Source: Limnovirga soli (GTDB lineage: Bacteria > Bacteroidota > Bacteroidia > Chitinophagales > Chitinophagaceae). Taken from it: a stretch of DNA of 64,000 nt. Numbering within the stretch: the stretch's first letter is position 1; the number at the start of each line of letters is the position of its first letter. The notes below the pieces were generated by a model, which was not told the origin of the DNA, ran no database searches, and saw only the letters and a list, made by a program, of their open reading frames with translations. Positions 7,942-17,389 of the stretch are shown here, piece by piece. Location of the stretch: contig NZ_WHPF01000005.1 of NCBI RefSeq assembly GCF_013106755.1, forward strand, positions 357,847 through 421,846, in the 5' to 3' direction. The translations under genes and the position numbers were made by a program.

Positions 7942-10044
7942 TTAATAAAAAGTAGATCTGAAATCTTCAATATCAGCAGATTCTTTCAAAGCACTTAAAG
8001 ACCTGTATCCTGCCTGGTTTTTTAACTGCGATTCGAGTGATGAACGAATCATTTCAGGATTACTACCAAGTGAAGGAGCAGCATAAACATTTTCTCCGCG
8101 AATTACAAATACGCCGGTATTGCCAGCAATTGGCGCACTAACTTTTGATAAGATTTGTTTATTAAATGCCGCACCCAAAACCTTTGGCTCATTACCGATG
8201 GAAGGAATAATAAATGATTGAAAAGAAATGCTATCTGCCACAGCAACTGTGCGTCCAGCACCAGCAGCAATTTGATCAAGCGTGGTTCCTTTAATATTGG
8301 AAGCTATAATTTGTTTTGCTTTTTTCTCATTTTTAAGAATGGGTTCTACCATTGGTCTGGCATAAGCAGCACTCATTAAACCAGGTTTACTAACACCTGT
8401 AATAATGGCAACATAATAACTTTCGTTTACCTGGAATGGTGCAGAAACATCTCCCACACTATTTTCAAATACCCATTTTACCATTTGCCTGTTGTCGCCA
8501 ATAGCAGCTATACTATTATCATTTGCTTTAATATCAGCAGCTGGCACCGGTTGTTTATTTAGTTTGGCAGCGCCTGCTTCAAATTTTGCTTTATCGTTAT
8601 TGGCAGAAGCAAATTGAGTAGCAGCACTGTTGGCAGCATTAATTGTTTCCTGGCTGGCTACTATTGGTTTTGCTAAATAAGCGAGTTTATATGCAGGTTC
8701 AGATCCTTTCTGTCCCAGAATTTCTATATAATGGTATCCATAAGAAGTCTTTACAATTTTCTTTTCTCCTGTAGCAGCACCAAATGCAAAATCATTAAAC
8801 TCTTCTACCATTTTACCTGTGGTAAAATAATCATATACACCACCTTTATCTTTACTACCAGGATCTTCTGAATATGCCGCACAAACTGAATCAAAATTTG
8901 CACCTGATTTAATTAAGGCTACTGCACTGTCCAATCTTTTATAAGCAGAACTATCATCTCTTACTCTTATTAAAGAACCATTTTGCTGAGGCTGATGGGT
9001 AGACAATAAAATATGACGCACTTTTACAGAATCAGGTAATTGTTTAACACCAACCATTTTAGCTATTACATAATTTCCTGCATCAATATATGGACCATAG
9101 ATAGCACCTGCAGGTAAAGTAAATAATGAATCCTTTACTGGTTGTTGAATTTGCGATTTTGAAATATAACTATCGTAATAAGGTAATTCGGAAGCTGATT
9201 TAGCTATAAATTTTTTATTATCAGTAGCAGCAGCAAAATCTGCTTTTTGCAAATTGATCTGGTTGTAAATATTGGCTGAATCGTCTTTGCTGGCAGAAGC
9301 ACCAAAATTTATATAAGATATTTGTCTGGTTTCTTCTTTCTGTTTAAACTGTTTTGGGTGCTTGTTTTCATAAGCCGCAATTTCCTCATCAGAAATAGTG
9401 ATAGTGCTGTCTGAGATAACACCATAAGGAATGCTTACATATGAAATTTTTGCCAGGGCATTATTATCTGCATTAGCTTTTTCGGCTACAAATTTGGGTA
9501 CATATATCGCACCTGTAATAAGTGATTGATATTTTTGGCGCAAACCCTGCTCAATAGTTGGTTCCAGATAGGCAGTGTATAATTGTGCAATAGATGGATC
9601 TGATGCATTTTTCTTCATTTGAGAAAATTTATCACGAGCTGCATTTGCATTGTACATACCTGTTGATGGATCTGTAAATGCCTGTTGTAACCAGGAAGGT
9701 GGGGTATTACCAAATAATAAATCACTAAGTTCTTTTGATGTAAATTGTATACCCAGTGTTTTATAGGCCTGGTTCATTACAGTGTTTTCCACCATAAAAT
9801 CCCATAAACTACCCATTAACTGATCTCTTGGAGTACCGTTTGCTTCCTGATAGAAAGCAAGTTTGGTTTCAAAGTCATTACGATCTATAATATCCCCATT
9901 TACTTTACCTAATGTGGTGTTACTGGCAGAGGAACCTCCTTTGCGTGAAAACGCATCCTGAAGGATAAATGCAATTAATGACAATGCAATCGCACCAAAC
10001 ACAAACCACGCTGCTTTATCGCGTATCCGTTGAATTACTGACAT
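7942..10044 (-). CDS. PpiD/SurA-type peptidyl-prolyl isomerase, membrane anchored
   Basis: 700 residues. One N-terminal membrane segment (AWFVFGAIALSLIAFILQ, about residues 12-29) follows a short basic cytosolic tail, as in PpiD. Next comes a SurA-N-like chaperone region (NGDIIDRNDFETKL) and a PPIC/parvulin domain around residues 340-450 (VRHILLSTH, YSEDPGSKDKGG, FGAATGEKKIVKTSYGYHYI). A second, weaker parvulin-like region follows. It should act in the periplasm folding outer-membrane and secreted proteins. A good promoter lies 31 bases upstream and a terminator follows. Confidence 0.9.
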   Translation of the reverse strand: MSVIQRIRDKAAWFVFGAIALSLIAFILQDAFSRKGGSSASNTTLGKVNGDIIDRNDFETKLAFYQEANGTPRDQLMGSLWDFMVENTVMNQAYKTLGIQFTSKELSDLLFGNTPPSWLQQAFTDPSTGMYNANAARDKFSQMKKNASDPSIAQLYTAYLEPTIEQGLRQKYQSLITGAIYVPKFVAEKANADNNALAKISYVSIPYGVISDSTITISDEEIAAYENKHPKQFKQKEETRQISYINFGASASKDDSANIYNQINLQKADFAAATDNKKFIAKSASELPYYDSYISKSQIQQPVKDSLFTLPAGAIYGPYIDAGNYVIAKMVGVKQLPDSVKVRHILLSTHQPQQNGSLIRVRDDSSAYKRLDSAVALIKSGANFDSVCAAYSEDPGSKDKGGVYDYFTTGKMVEEFNDFAFGAATGEKKIVKTSYGYHYIEILGQKGSEPAYKLAYLAKPIVASQETINAANSAATQFASANNDKAKFEAGAAKLNKQPVPAADIKANDNSIAAIGDNRQMVKWVFENSVGDVSAPFQVNESYYVAIITGVSKPGLMSAAYARPMVEPILKNEKKAKQIIASNIKGTTLDQIAAGAGRTVAVADSISFQSFIIPSIGNEPKVLGAAFNKQILSKVSAPIAGNTGVFVIRGENVYAAPSLGSNPEMIRSSLESQLKNQAGYRSLSALKESADIEDFRSTFY

Positions 10045-10601
10045 AATATTATATATATGTTTTTAGAAGGATGGCAAAAATAGGGGAATAAAACATTTGA
10101 ACAAATTGTGAATAAATAAGTAAAGGCTTGAACCGATAGTATTTAGCTTTTTTTAGTGATTTTTCCGGAAATTTTTTGATTTAGGCTATTAATTAGGTTG
10201 TGAAACATGATTTCACATGATTTTGTTGAAAACAACATTCTTCTGTTAATAAAGTTGCATTTTGGGAAATTTTTTTGGGAAAGAAATAGAATAACTTATA
10301 GAAGATAAGCCCGTTTTCAGATTTTCACTTTTTTTATCACATTTTAAATCCTCTTAATTAACAGTGTATATAATGTTAATTAGAGATTATTGTAATAGCG
10401 TTCATTTTTATCAACTAATGTTAAGAAGTGCAGCTTTTCCTTTATAATAAAGCATTTCAACTTGTGTATTTATTGTTGATTTCTGTTAATAAATCGCAGG
10501 TAATTAACTTTGCGTATCGGGGATAAAAAAGTTATCACGATATACACACCCGTAATAGTAATAGTTTTATATAATAATAATGTATTAATACATATACTAC
10601 A
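10045..10601. other. 557-base gene-free AT-rich region
   Basis: Divergent gap between the foldase gene and nadA. It holds the foldase promoter, one exact DnaA-box match (TGTGAATAA at 10107-10115, reverse complement TTATTCACA), two one-mismatch variants (ATATACACA near 10540, TGTATATAA near 10366) and a TAnnTTTG box (TAACTTTG, 10505-10512) on the nadA strand. TTCTGTTAATAAA occurs near 10241 and again near 10481 with one change after it. No open frame, tRNA or repeat arm is seen. An origin is possible but weakly supported. Confidence 0.4.
10075..10104 (-). promoter_or_regulatory. Bacteroidota-type promoter of the foldase gene
   Basis: On the minus strand TTG (10102-10104) and TATTTTTG (10075-10082) are separated by 19 bases, the consensus spacing. 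The start codon lies about 30 bases downstream. Confidence 0.65.
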
Positions 10602-11615
10602 ATGGATATTAACATTGAAAAAGCTGTGAAAGAAATTGAATCAAAAGGTTTCCTTGATTTGGATTTAGATCCTTCAATGAATTTATTTGAAGCAATTGAA
10701 GATTTGAAAAAAGAAAAGAATGCCGTATTACTTGCGCATTATTATCAGGAACCCGATATACAGGATGTGGCTGATTTTATTGGCGACAGTTTAGGTTTGG
10801 CGCAACAAGCAGCAAAAACGAATGCAGATGTAATAGTTTTTGCCGGTGTACATTTTATGGCTGAAACTGCAAAGATTTTAAATCCTTCTAAAAAGGTTTT
10901 GTTACCTGATTTAAAAGCAGGGTGTTCCTTGGCTGATAGTGCACCCGCTGGTTTGTTTAAAGCTTATAAATATAGATATCCAGACCACCTGGTGGTATCT
11001 TATATTAATTGCAGTGCAGAAATTAAAGCTTTAAGCGATATTATTTGTACCAGTAGTAATGCGGTAAGTATTATCGATAGTATACCAAAAGATCAAGCAA
11101 TTATTTTTGCCCCAGATAAAAATTTAGGTGCTTTTCTAAATAAGCAAACGGGGCGTAACATGCGATTGTGGGATGGTGCATGCATGGTACACGAGATTTT
11201 TAGTTTGGAGAAGATTACGAAGCTTAAAATACGTAATCCAAAGGCTAAATTGATTGCTCATCCGGAATGTGAGGATGTAATTTTAAAAATTGCTGATTTT
11301 GTTGGTAGTACTACCCAATTATTAAAATTTGCTGTGACTGATAATTGCAATGAATTTATTGTAGCAACCGAAACAGGGATTTTGCACCAAATGCAAAAAG
11401 ACGCACCTTTTAAAACTTTTATTCCAGCACCTCCAAATAATAGTTGTGCCTGTAATGATTGTCCACATATGAAATTGAATACCCTGGAAAAGTTATATCT
11501 GTGTATGAAATATGAATTACCGGAGATTAATATGGTTGAGGATTTACGATTGGCTGCATTGAAACCTATGAATAGAATGATGGATATTAGCAGAGCAGCT
11601 GGTTTAATTGGATAG
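10602..11615 (+). CDS. nadA: Quinolinate synthase A
   Basis: Condenses iminoaspartate with dihydroxyacetone phosphate to quinolinate in de novo NAD synthesis, using an oxygen-sensitive [4Fe-4S] cluster. 337 residues; [20 protein letters not shown] is the family signature. Likely cluster ligands are Cys108 (KAGCSLAD), Cys194 (DGACMVHE) and one of the cysteines in [11 protein letters not shown]. It stands alone: nadB and nadC are not in the window, although nadD (next step of the pathway) lies 3.8 kb away on the same strand. Confidence 0.95.
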   Translation: MDINIEKAVKEIESKGFLDLDLDPSMNLFEAIEDLKKEKNAVLLAHYYQEPDIQDVADFIGDSLGLAQQAAKTNADVIVFAGVHFMAETAKILNPSKKVLLPDLKAGCSLADSAPAGLFKAYKYRYPDHLVVSYINCSAEIKALSDIICTSSNAVSIIDSIPKDQAIIFAPDKNLGAFLNKQTGRNMRLWDGACMVHEIFSLEKITKLKIRNPKAKLIAHPECEDVILKIADFVGSTTQLLKFAVTDNCNEFIVATETGILHQMQKDAPFKTFIPAPPNNSCACNDCPHMKLNTLEKLYLCMKYELPEINMVEDLRLAALKPMNRMMDISRAAGLIG

Positions 11616-11643
11616 GATTTGGTGACTTGGGTTATAGAGTAAA

Positions 11644-11688
11644 AGTGTGCGACGCAAGTAAAGCTTGTTTATTTGTTTAGCCGGGCTA
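11644..11688 (+). repeat. Modular intergenic repeat, A arm
   Basis: GTGTGCGACGCAAGTAAAGC, a spacer, then GCCGGGCTA. It lies between the convergent nadA and the secreted protein gene and ends one or two bases from the latter's stop codon. Confidence 0.85.
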
Positions 11689-11689
11689 C

Positions 11690-12481
11690 TTATTTTTCGT
11701 TTTCTTTTCTAATGAATAATGAATTATTTCTTTGTTTGGATTGTTGGTATATTTTAAAACTTTGTTCTATATAATATCCTAATTCTAAATCGTTCATATA
11801 GGCAATTAATTCGTAGGAAGGTTTTATGAGATTCATAAATGAATCCAGTTCATTATCTTTTAAGCCGGTTAATCTTTTTACCAGAAATGGAGTATAGCGG
11901 TGTTTAATGTATTTCTCCTGTTCTTCTTCAATTAACCTTTCCTGCATGGTTAAAATTTGCCGGTTTCGTTTAAATCGAAACATGTTAATAAATTCCACTA
12001 AATCTATGCCAGCAGTTACTGATCCTGGAACGTAAGTATTTGGATTTGAAGTAGTTATGCCAATTTTTGGCTTTTTGAAATTAAAAACTTTTGCATATTC
12101 CAGCCTGTTTTGTATTGAATCGAAAACATAATTACTGTTTCTTACTTTTACAGCTGGTAACCAGGCGGCATCTACATGTAATGCAATTTCAAAGTTGGAT
12201 ATATCATTTATTGTATCTACTAAATACTTTACTGTTCTTTTTGATAAGTATGAAAACCAAACTGAATCTTTGTCATTAAAATTAATACTGAATTTACCCG
12301 TAGAATCAGAAATGGTATTAAATCCTGATGAGGTTTGTACGGTAACAGCTTCTAATGGTTTTTTATTGTAATAATCGTATACAACACCAGTTAATCTATT
12401 TTTCTGTGCCTCAGCTGTTGAAGAGATGATTATAAAGCATAATAGTGCCAGGCAATAAGAAAAAGGATAGAATTTTTTCAA
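11690..12481 (-). CDS. Secreted protein with carboxypeptidase-regulatory-like domain
   Basis: 263 residues with a signal peptide (MKKFYPFSYCLALLCFIIIS.., cleavage probably after AEA). Residues about 28-110 form the CarboxypepD-regulatory-like beta sandwich (LTGVVYDYYNKKPLEAVTVQ, then SDSTGKFSINF), the type also found at the front of TonB-dependent receptors. The helical charged C-terminal half (RFKRNRQILTMQERLIEEEQ) is not recognised. Probably periplasmic; function unknown. It has a repeat at each end, so it is probably transcribed alone. Confidence 0.75.
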   Translation of the reverse strand: MKKFYPFSYCLALLCFIIISSTAEAQKNRLTGVVYDYYNKKPLEAVTVQTSSGFNTISDSTGKFSINFNDKDSVWFSYLSKRTVKYLVDTINDISNFEIALHVDAAWLPAVKVRNSNYVFDSIQNRLEYAKVFNFKKPKIGITTSNPNTYVPGSVTAGIDLVEFINMFRFKRNRQILTMQERLIEEEQEKYIKHRYTPFLVKRLTGLKDNELDSFMNLIKPSYELIAYMNDLELGYYIEQSFKIYQQSKQRNNSLFIRKENEK

Positions 12482-12606
12482 GCTTGTTTTTTTATGCTGT
12501 AATATTAATAAATGCCAGACTTATTGCAATTCTGGTGGCATCACTTTAACCCTCTTTTACAAATATTTTTTAATCAATTGTATTTTATATTATTAGTTTT
12601 TTGATA

Positions 12607-12660
12607 CCAGCAATACTAATGGTGGCATCTTCCTTGCGTCGCATTACTTTCATCTGCAGG
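12607..12660 (-). repeat. Modular intergenic repeat, decayed A arm
   Basis: Outer CCAGC, then GGCATCTTCCTTGCGTCGCA and a changed inner end (TTACTTTCATC). It lies in the gap between mnmG and the downstream secreted protein gene, both on the minus strand. Confidence 0.65.
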
Positions 12661-12690
12661 TTAAATTTGGAGCAAAGAAAAACTTGATTA

Positions 12691-14559
12691 TTACCTACCC
12701 ATATAAACCATAAGTATTTGTACATCGCTTGGATTTACACCACTAATTCTACCTGCCTGACCCAGTGTTCTTGGTTTTATTTTTTTAAATTTTTGCAGGG
12801 CCTCATTACTAAGTGAGTTTATTTTATCATAATTAAAATTATCTGGAATAATCAATTCTTCTAAACCAGAAAGTTTTTGCACCAGTTCATTTTCCTTTTC
12901 AATATATCGTTCATACTTTATTTGTATTTCTGCTTGTTCTAATTCTTCTTTGCTATAGTCTTTTGTTTTTTCTTTTAATACAGGTACTGCATTAAAAAGA
13001 GAAATAATATCTACATCTGGTCTTAAGAGTATTTTACTTGCTTTATATTTTTCAGATAATTGAGCAGAATTTATGGAGGTTAAATAATCGGCAATTTCAT
13101 TTGGCTGTATATATATTTCTTTAAGTAAAGCACTTATCTTTTTTACAGCCTCTTTTTTTTCTGCAACTTGTTGCATTCTTTCTTCCGAAGCCAATCCTAA
13201 TTCATAACTTTTTTCTGTTAACCTTAAATCTGCATTGTCTTGTCTTAATAGCGTTCTGTATTCAGCACGGCTGGTAAACATCCTATAAGGTTCATCTGTT
13301 CCTTTACTGATCAGGTCGTCTATAAGTACACCAATATATGCTTCACTTCTTTTTAAAATTAATGGCTCAAGATTTTTTACTGCCTGGTGTGCATTAATGC
13401 CAGCCATTAATCCCTGGCAGGCAGCTTCTTCATAGCCCGTTGTACCATTAACTTGTCCTGCAAAAAATAGATTTTTTACCAGTTTTGTTTCCAGGGAATG
13501 CTTTAATTGTGTTGGTGGAAAGTAATCGTATTCTATGGCATAACCAGGTCTGAATATTTTTGCATTTTCAAAACCATCAATTTTGCGTAATGCCTGTATT
13601 TGTACTTCTTCCGGTAAAGAGGTTGAAAATCCATTTACGTATATTTCAACGGTATTAAAACCTTCAGGTTCTACAAAAATCTGGTGTCTGTCTCTATCAG
13701 AAAATCGGTTTATTTTATCTTCAATGCTTGGGCAATATCTTGGACCTACCCCATCTATTCGTCCAGAAAACATAGGACTTCTATCAAAACCTGTCTTTAA
13801 AATATCATGTACGGTTGAATTTGTATAAGTGATAAAACAACTCCTTTGCATATTTGGAGCTATTTTAGGAATGTCCAGATAAGAAAATCCAGTTATTTCT
13901 TCATCACCAGATTGCTCTTCCATTTTAGTATAATCCAAGCTTCTGCCATCTACCCTTGGAGGTGTTCCTGTTTTTAACCTATCACTTTCAAATCCATATT
14001 CAATAAGTTGTTCAGTTATACCTGTTGCAGCTTTTTCAGCTACTCTCCCTCCACCAAATTGTTTTTCGCCAATATGTATAATACCATTTAGAAAAGTGCC
14101 ACTTGTAACTACAACTGCTTTTGAACGAATTGAATGGCCTAAACCGGTAACTACACCGCAAGCGCATTCGTTTTCAATAATGATGGATTTAACCATGTCC
14201 TGGTAGAAATCTACATTTGGTGTTTGTTCTAGCATTTCCCTCCAGGTTATTGCAAAGAGCATTCTATCGCTTTGGGCTCTTGGACTCCACATAGCTGGGC
14301 CTTTACTCCTGTTTAGCATTCTAAATTGTAAAAGGCTTTTATCAGTTACTATACCACTGTATCCTCCCAAAGCATCTATTTCTCTAACAATCTGGCCTTT
14401 AGCAATACCACCCATTGCAGGGTTACAGCTCATTTGGGCTATTGTTTGCATATTCATAGTAATCAAAAGCACTTTACTACCCAAATTTGCTGCTGACGCT
14501 GCTGCTTCGCAACCCGCATGTCCTGCACCCACCACTATTACATCATATTCTTGAAACAT
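12691..14559 (-). CDS. mnmG: tRNA uridine-5-carboxymethylaminomethyl modification enzyme, FAD subunit
   Basis: MnmG (GidA) works with MnmE to modify U34 of several tRNAs. 622 residues, usual length. The Rossmann FAD motif VGAGHAGCEAA is at the N-terminus; MSCNPAMGGIAKGQIVREID and AQSDRMLFAITWRE are family signatures, and the C-terminal ILMVYMGR is retained. In many bacteria the gene lies near the replication origin with gidB and parAB; here two parS-like sites lie just upstream. A TATATTTG box precedes the start. Confidence 0.97.
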   Translation of the reverse strand: MFQEYDVIVVGAGHAGCEAAASAANLGSKVLLITMNMQTIAQMSCNPAMGGIAKGQIVREIDALGGYSGIVTDKSLLQFRMLNRSKGPAMWSPRAQSDRMLFAITWREMLEQTPNVDFYQDMVKSIIIENECACGVVTGLGHSIRSKAVVVTSGTFLNGIIHIGEKQFGGGRVAEKAATGITEQLIEYGFESDRLKTGTPPRVDGRSLDYTKMEEQSGDEEITGFSYLDIPKIAPNMQRSCFITYTNSTVHDILKTGFDRSPMFSGRIDGVGPRYCPSIEDKINRFSDRDRHQIFVEPEGFNTVEIYVNGFSTSLPEEVQIQALRKIDGFENAKIFRPGYAIEYDYFPPTQLKHSLETKLVKNLFFAGQVNGTTGYEEAACQGLMAGINAHQAVKNLEPLILKRSEAYIGVLIDDLISKGTDEPYRMFTSRAEYRTLLRQDNADLRLTEKSYELGLASEERMQQVAEKKEAVKKISALLKEIYIQPNEIADYLTSINSAQLSEKYKASKILLRPDVDIISLFNAVPVLKEKTKDYSKEELEQAEIQIKYERYIEKENELVQKLSGLEELIIPDNFNYDKINSLSNEALQKFKKIKPRTLGQAGRISGVNPSDVQILMVYMGR

Positions 14560-14577
14560 AATACATTAATTCAAATG

Positions 14578-14585
14578 CAAATATA
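14578..14585 (-). promoter_or_regulatory. TAnnTTTG box of mnmG
   Basis: Minus-strand TATATTTG lies 18 bases upstream of the mnmG ATG. No clear TTG element is seen at the usual distance. Confidence 0.45.
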
Positions 14586-14633
14586 AACCCGCATCAGGAT
14601 TGTTTTGTTTTTATTCAAACACTATTCAATTCT

Positions 14634-14649
14634 TGTTCCACGTGGAACA
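14634..14649. other. parS-like centromere site 1
   Basis: TGTTCCACGTGGAACA is a perfect 16-base palindrome. It fits the widely conserved chromosomal ParB-binding consensus TGTTNCACGTGNAACA at every position. It lies in the mnmG-ybeY gap, which holds nothing else of note. Confidence 0.8.
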
Positions 14650-14684
14650 GATGTATTATAAAAGGTTTTTGGGTAGGAAGTAAA

Positions 14685-14700
14685 GGTTTCACGTGGAACT
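14685..14700. other. parS-like centromere site 2
   Basis: GGTTTCACGTGGAACT contains the core GTTTCACGTGGAAC, matching the parS consensus apart from the two outermost bases. It lies 35 bases from site 1 and overlaps the last bases of the ybeY stop codon. Confidence 0.75.
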
Positions 14701-15130
14701 ATAAACCCAACTCATATGTAGAAATATAGAAATCTTCTTTTCCCCTCATTTCTATAATGTCTTTTTTAGACTTGTCTTTATAGCCACATAAATGAAGTGA
14801 CCCATGAAATAACACCCTTAGTATTTCTGTTGTAAAACTGCAATTATGCAATGTTGCATTCTCTTTTACGCGGTCTATACTAATATATATTTCTCCAATA
14901 ATCTCATTTGGGTGATCTGATAAGTCGAATGTAACAATATCAGTAAATGTATTATGATTTAAAAACGACCTATTTATATTTAAAAGAAACTCATCGGAAC
15001 AAAATATATAGTCAATACGCTTCATAGTAACCTTCTCAGCTTTAAAAATATCCTGAATGAAGGCTCTAATCTTAACTTTGTTCTTAATAGTAAGTTGTCT
15101 GTCGCTATAATGAAAGAATACGTTTAACAC
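14699..15130 (-). CDS. ybeY: Endoribonuclease YbeY
   Basis: A 143-residue metal-dependent RNase acting in 16S rRNA 3' maturation and ribosome quality control. The motif reads HGSLHLCGYKDKSKKD; the first two histidines of the usual HGxLHLxGYDH are present while the third ligand position is Asp-rich. I recall the same form in other Bacteroidota YbeY proteins, so it is probably functional. TDIVTFDL and GEIYISIDRV are further family segments. Divergent from feoA; its stop overlaps parS-like site 2. Confidence 0.9.
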   Translation of the reverse strand: MLNVFFHYSDRQLTIKNKVKIRAFIQDIFKAEKVTMKRIDYIFCSDEFLLNINRSFLNHNTFTDIVTFDLSDHPNEIIGEIYISIDRVKENATLHNCSFTTEILRVLFHGSLHLCGYKDKSKKDIIEMRGKEDFYISTYELGL

Positions 15131-15182
15131 GGTGTTGTATTTAGACTTCCAAATTTCGTAATAAAAACCGGGGTAGCAATTC

Positions 15183-15190
15183 TACATTTG
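15183..15190 (+). promoter_or_regulatory. TAnnTTTG box of feoA-nadD
   Basis: TACATTTG lies 9 to 15 bases before the two possible feoA start codons, implying a very short leader. No good TTG element is seen upstream. Confidence 0.5.
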
Positions 15191-15205
15191 CATATATAAA
15201 TGGTT

Positions 15206-15433
15206 ATGAAACGATTATCTGAAGTAGAAATAGGAAAAAGGGTGGTTATTAATTCGTTTGAGAAGGATGACATCTTTATTAAACTCATGGAAATGGGATG
15301 TATTCCGGGTGAAACCATAAGGGTTGATCAAATTGCACCATTAGGAGATCCCATATCTATTTCGGTAGCTGGTTATAACCTAAGCCTTCGTTTAAACGAA
15401 GCCTACCAGATATTTGTAGATGAAGAAATATAA
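15206..15433 (+). CDS. feoA: FeoA-domain protein
   Basis: 75 residues (77 if ATG 15200 is used) forming one SH3-like FeoA domain: MKRLSEVEIGKRVVINSFEK, FIKLMEMGCIPGETIRV, PLGDPISISVAGYNLSLR. FeoA is a small cytosolic partner of the ferrous iron transporter FeoB. There is no feoB here; the next gene is nadD, 24 bases on. It could serve a distant FeoB or act alone as a regulator-like adaptor. Confidence 0.85.
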   Translation: MKRLSEVEIGKRVVINSFEKDDIFIKLMEMGCIPGETIRVDQIAPLGDPISISVAGYNLSLRLNEAYQIFVDEEI

Positions 15434-15457
15434 TAAGCTCAATCCTATATTTATTTT

Positions 15458-16042
15458 ATGAAAATTGGTTTATACTTTGGTTCTTTTAATCCAATTCATG
15501 TAGGCCATTTAATTATAGCTAACCATGTAATAAATACTACAAACTATGATAAAATATGGTTTGTAGTATCACCTCAAAACCCACTAAAGCCTTCTAATTC
15601 CCTCTTAAATGAATATACCCGTTTACACCTCGTTCGCCTGGCTATTGAAGATAATCCCAGATTTAAAGTAATCGACGTTGAATTTAATTTACCCAAACCA
15701 TCTTATACAATCGATACGCTTACCTATTTAAAAGAAAAATACCCATCTTATTCCTTTGCGGTTATTCTTGGATCTGATAGTTATCAAAATCTACCTAAAT
15801 GGAAAAACTATCAAACCCTTATCAACGAAAATGAATTATTGGTTTACGAGCGGCCAGGTTTTCCATTTAACCCCCATCCCTTTACTCCCCCTTCCCATAC
15901 AATACTTTTAAAAGGGGCACCATTACTGGATATTTCTGCCACCAGTATTCGAAAACTGCTAGGTGAGGGAAAATCAATTCAATATCTTGTATCCGAAAAA
16001 GTAAGGGAAGAGATAAATGCAGCTGGATATTATAAAAAGTAA
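15458..16042 (+). CDS. nadD: Nicotinate-nucleotide adenylyltransferase
   Basis: Transfers AMP from ATP to nicotinate mononucleotide in NAD synthesis. 194 residues. The nucleotidyltransferase signature GLYFGSFNPIHVGHLIIAN has the HxGH motif, and the second motif ISATSIRKLL is intact. KPSYTIDTLTYLKEKYP and the SDSYQNLPKW segment are characteristic. Probably co-transcribed with feoA. Confidence 0.96.
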   Translation: MKIGLYFGSFNPIHVGHLIIANHVINTTNYDKIWFVVSPQNPLKPSNSLLNEYTRLHLVRLAIEDNPRFKVIDVEFNLPKPSYTIDTLTYLKEKYPSYSFAVILGSDSYQNLPKWKNYQTLINENELLVYERPGFPFNPHPFTPPSHTILLKGAPLLDISATSIRKLLGEGKSIQYLVSEKVREEINAAGYYKK

Positions 16043-16052
16043 AGTTGTATTT

Positions 16053-16102
16053 ACCCGGCAGTTACCTATACATTAAACTGCTCTTGCGTCGCACTCTTGT
16101 AC
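16053..16102 (-). repeat. Modular intergenic repeat, A arm
   Basis: Outer CCCGGC at 16054, then the exact core CTTGCGTCGCACTCTTGTAC at 16083-16102. It lies between the convergent nadD and the chromate transporter gene. Confidence 0.88.
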
Positions 16103-16129
16103 GCCAGCGAACCCTATTCAGCAAATTCA

Positions 16130-17389
16130 TTAAAAAATCAGGCCTAAAAATAAACAGGCAATTACAATATATGGTGGCTTAATTCTTGAGCTAGAAAGTG
16201 CGTAAAAAGTACCGGCCACCACAAAAAGATTAATAAAAGGTAAAAAACTGCCATCCAGCATATCCGTAGAAATATTCTTTAATAGAAATACGGTCGCACC
16301 AATCATTATACCTACAACTGAAGCATTTATACCTTCTAATGAACGGAATATGATGGCATATTTTTTTAGGTTATGCCAAACCGGGAAAAAGAAAAGAACA
16401 AGCAATGCGCTTGGCAGGAAAATTGCAATAGCACCAATAACACAACCCAGCAATTGCATTTGAGGTTTTGGATTACTGTTTTGCATGGCCATCCCACCCA
16501 TAAAAGCACCAATTGAAAAAACAGGCCCCGGAATTGCACGTACTATGCCTGAACCAGTTAAAAAATCTTCTTGTCTGATTTTCAACACTTTAGGGTTTTC
16601 TTTTTCAATATACTCGGTATTTGGACGTACTACATACTGTTGATACATCATGGGCATCAACACATCCCCACCACCAAATACAAGGCTGCCAAAGCGATAT
16701 AAATTCTCAAAAAGGTTATAAGGTGCCCTGTTTGGCCAATCTTCCTTTCTTGCTTTTTCACTAAGCGTACCTGCAATTAAAAAAAGCGTGAAAAATATTA
16801 CGATATTTCCCCATTTTATTTTCTTAGGAGGTACACCCTTTTGGGGAATTCTTTTATCACTAAAATTGGTGGCAATACCAGCAGCAAGAATAACTGCAGG
16901 AAAAACCCAGGGTGTTTTAAAAAGGAAGAAAGTTAAAGCAGCAGCAGCAACCATTATCACCCTTGTAATGGTATTTGTTATCGAAAACTTTGACATTCTG
17001 AATGCCGAAAAAGCTATAAACCCAATAGCCATTGGTTGTATAAACTTAAACACATACATATAATCATTGCTTTTCCCAAAATAGTCTAATAAAAAAGAAA
17101 GACCACTCATTAGGGTGCAGGCAGGTAATATCCAAATAATCAAAGTTAGAATGGCTAAAGGCAGGCCTCCTCTTTTATAACCAATCAGTGTTAATGTTTG
17201 TGTAGATGAAGCTCCGGGAAGCATCTGGCAAAAAGCATTGTATTCCAGTAATTCTTTTTCTGTTACATCCTTTCGCTGGTGCACAAATGTTTTTAGCATC
17301 ATTCCAAAATGACCTTGCGGTCCTCCAAAAGCTGTTATACTGTGAATAAATACAGCTTTTAAAAAAGGAATATGCCTTAAAAGAATCAA
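16130..17389 (-). CDS. chrA: Chromate transporter, two-domain type
   Basis: A 419-residue inner-membrane protein of the CHR family, which exports chromate by proton antiport. Both halves carry the CHR repeat: the first has [14 protein letters not shown] and [20 protein letters not shown], the second [16 protein letters not shown] and [20 protein letters not shown]. About ten or more membrane segments are visible. There is no chrB or other resistance gene nearby, so chromate as substrate is inferred from the family. Confidence 0.9.
   Translation of the reverse strand: MILLRHIPFLKAVFIHSITAFGGPQGHFGMMLKTFVHQRKDVTEKELLEYNAFCQMLPGASSTQTLTLIGYKRGGLPLAILTLIIWILPACTLMSGLSFLLDYFGKSNDYMYVFKFIQPMAIGFIAFSAFRMSKFSITNTITRVIMVAAAALTFFLFKTPWVFPAVILAAGIATNFSDKRIPQKGVPPKKIKWGNIVIFFTLFLIAGTLSEKARKEDWPNRAPYNLFENLYRFGSLVFGGGDVLMPMMYQQYVVRPNTEYIEKENPKVLKIRQEDFLTGSGIVRAIPGPVFSIGAFMGGMAMQNSNPKPQMQLLGCVIGAIAIFLPSALLVLFFFPVWHNLKKYAIIFRSLEGINASVVGIMIGATVFLLKNISTDMLDGSFLPFINLFVVAGTFYALSSSRIKPPYIVIACLFLGLIF

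Noticed and set aside
7744..7998. 84-residue plus-strand frame across the terminator after the foldase gene
   Set aside because: Overlaps DUF2480, a terminator and the foldase 3' end; composition not protein-like.
14699..15130. YbeY with a missing third histidine as a dead enzyme
   Set aside because: The HGSLHLCGYKD form recurs in Bacteroidota as far as I recall, and the rest is intact.
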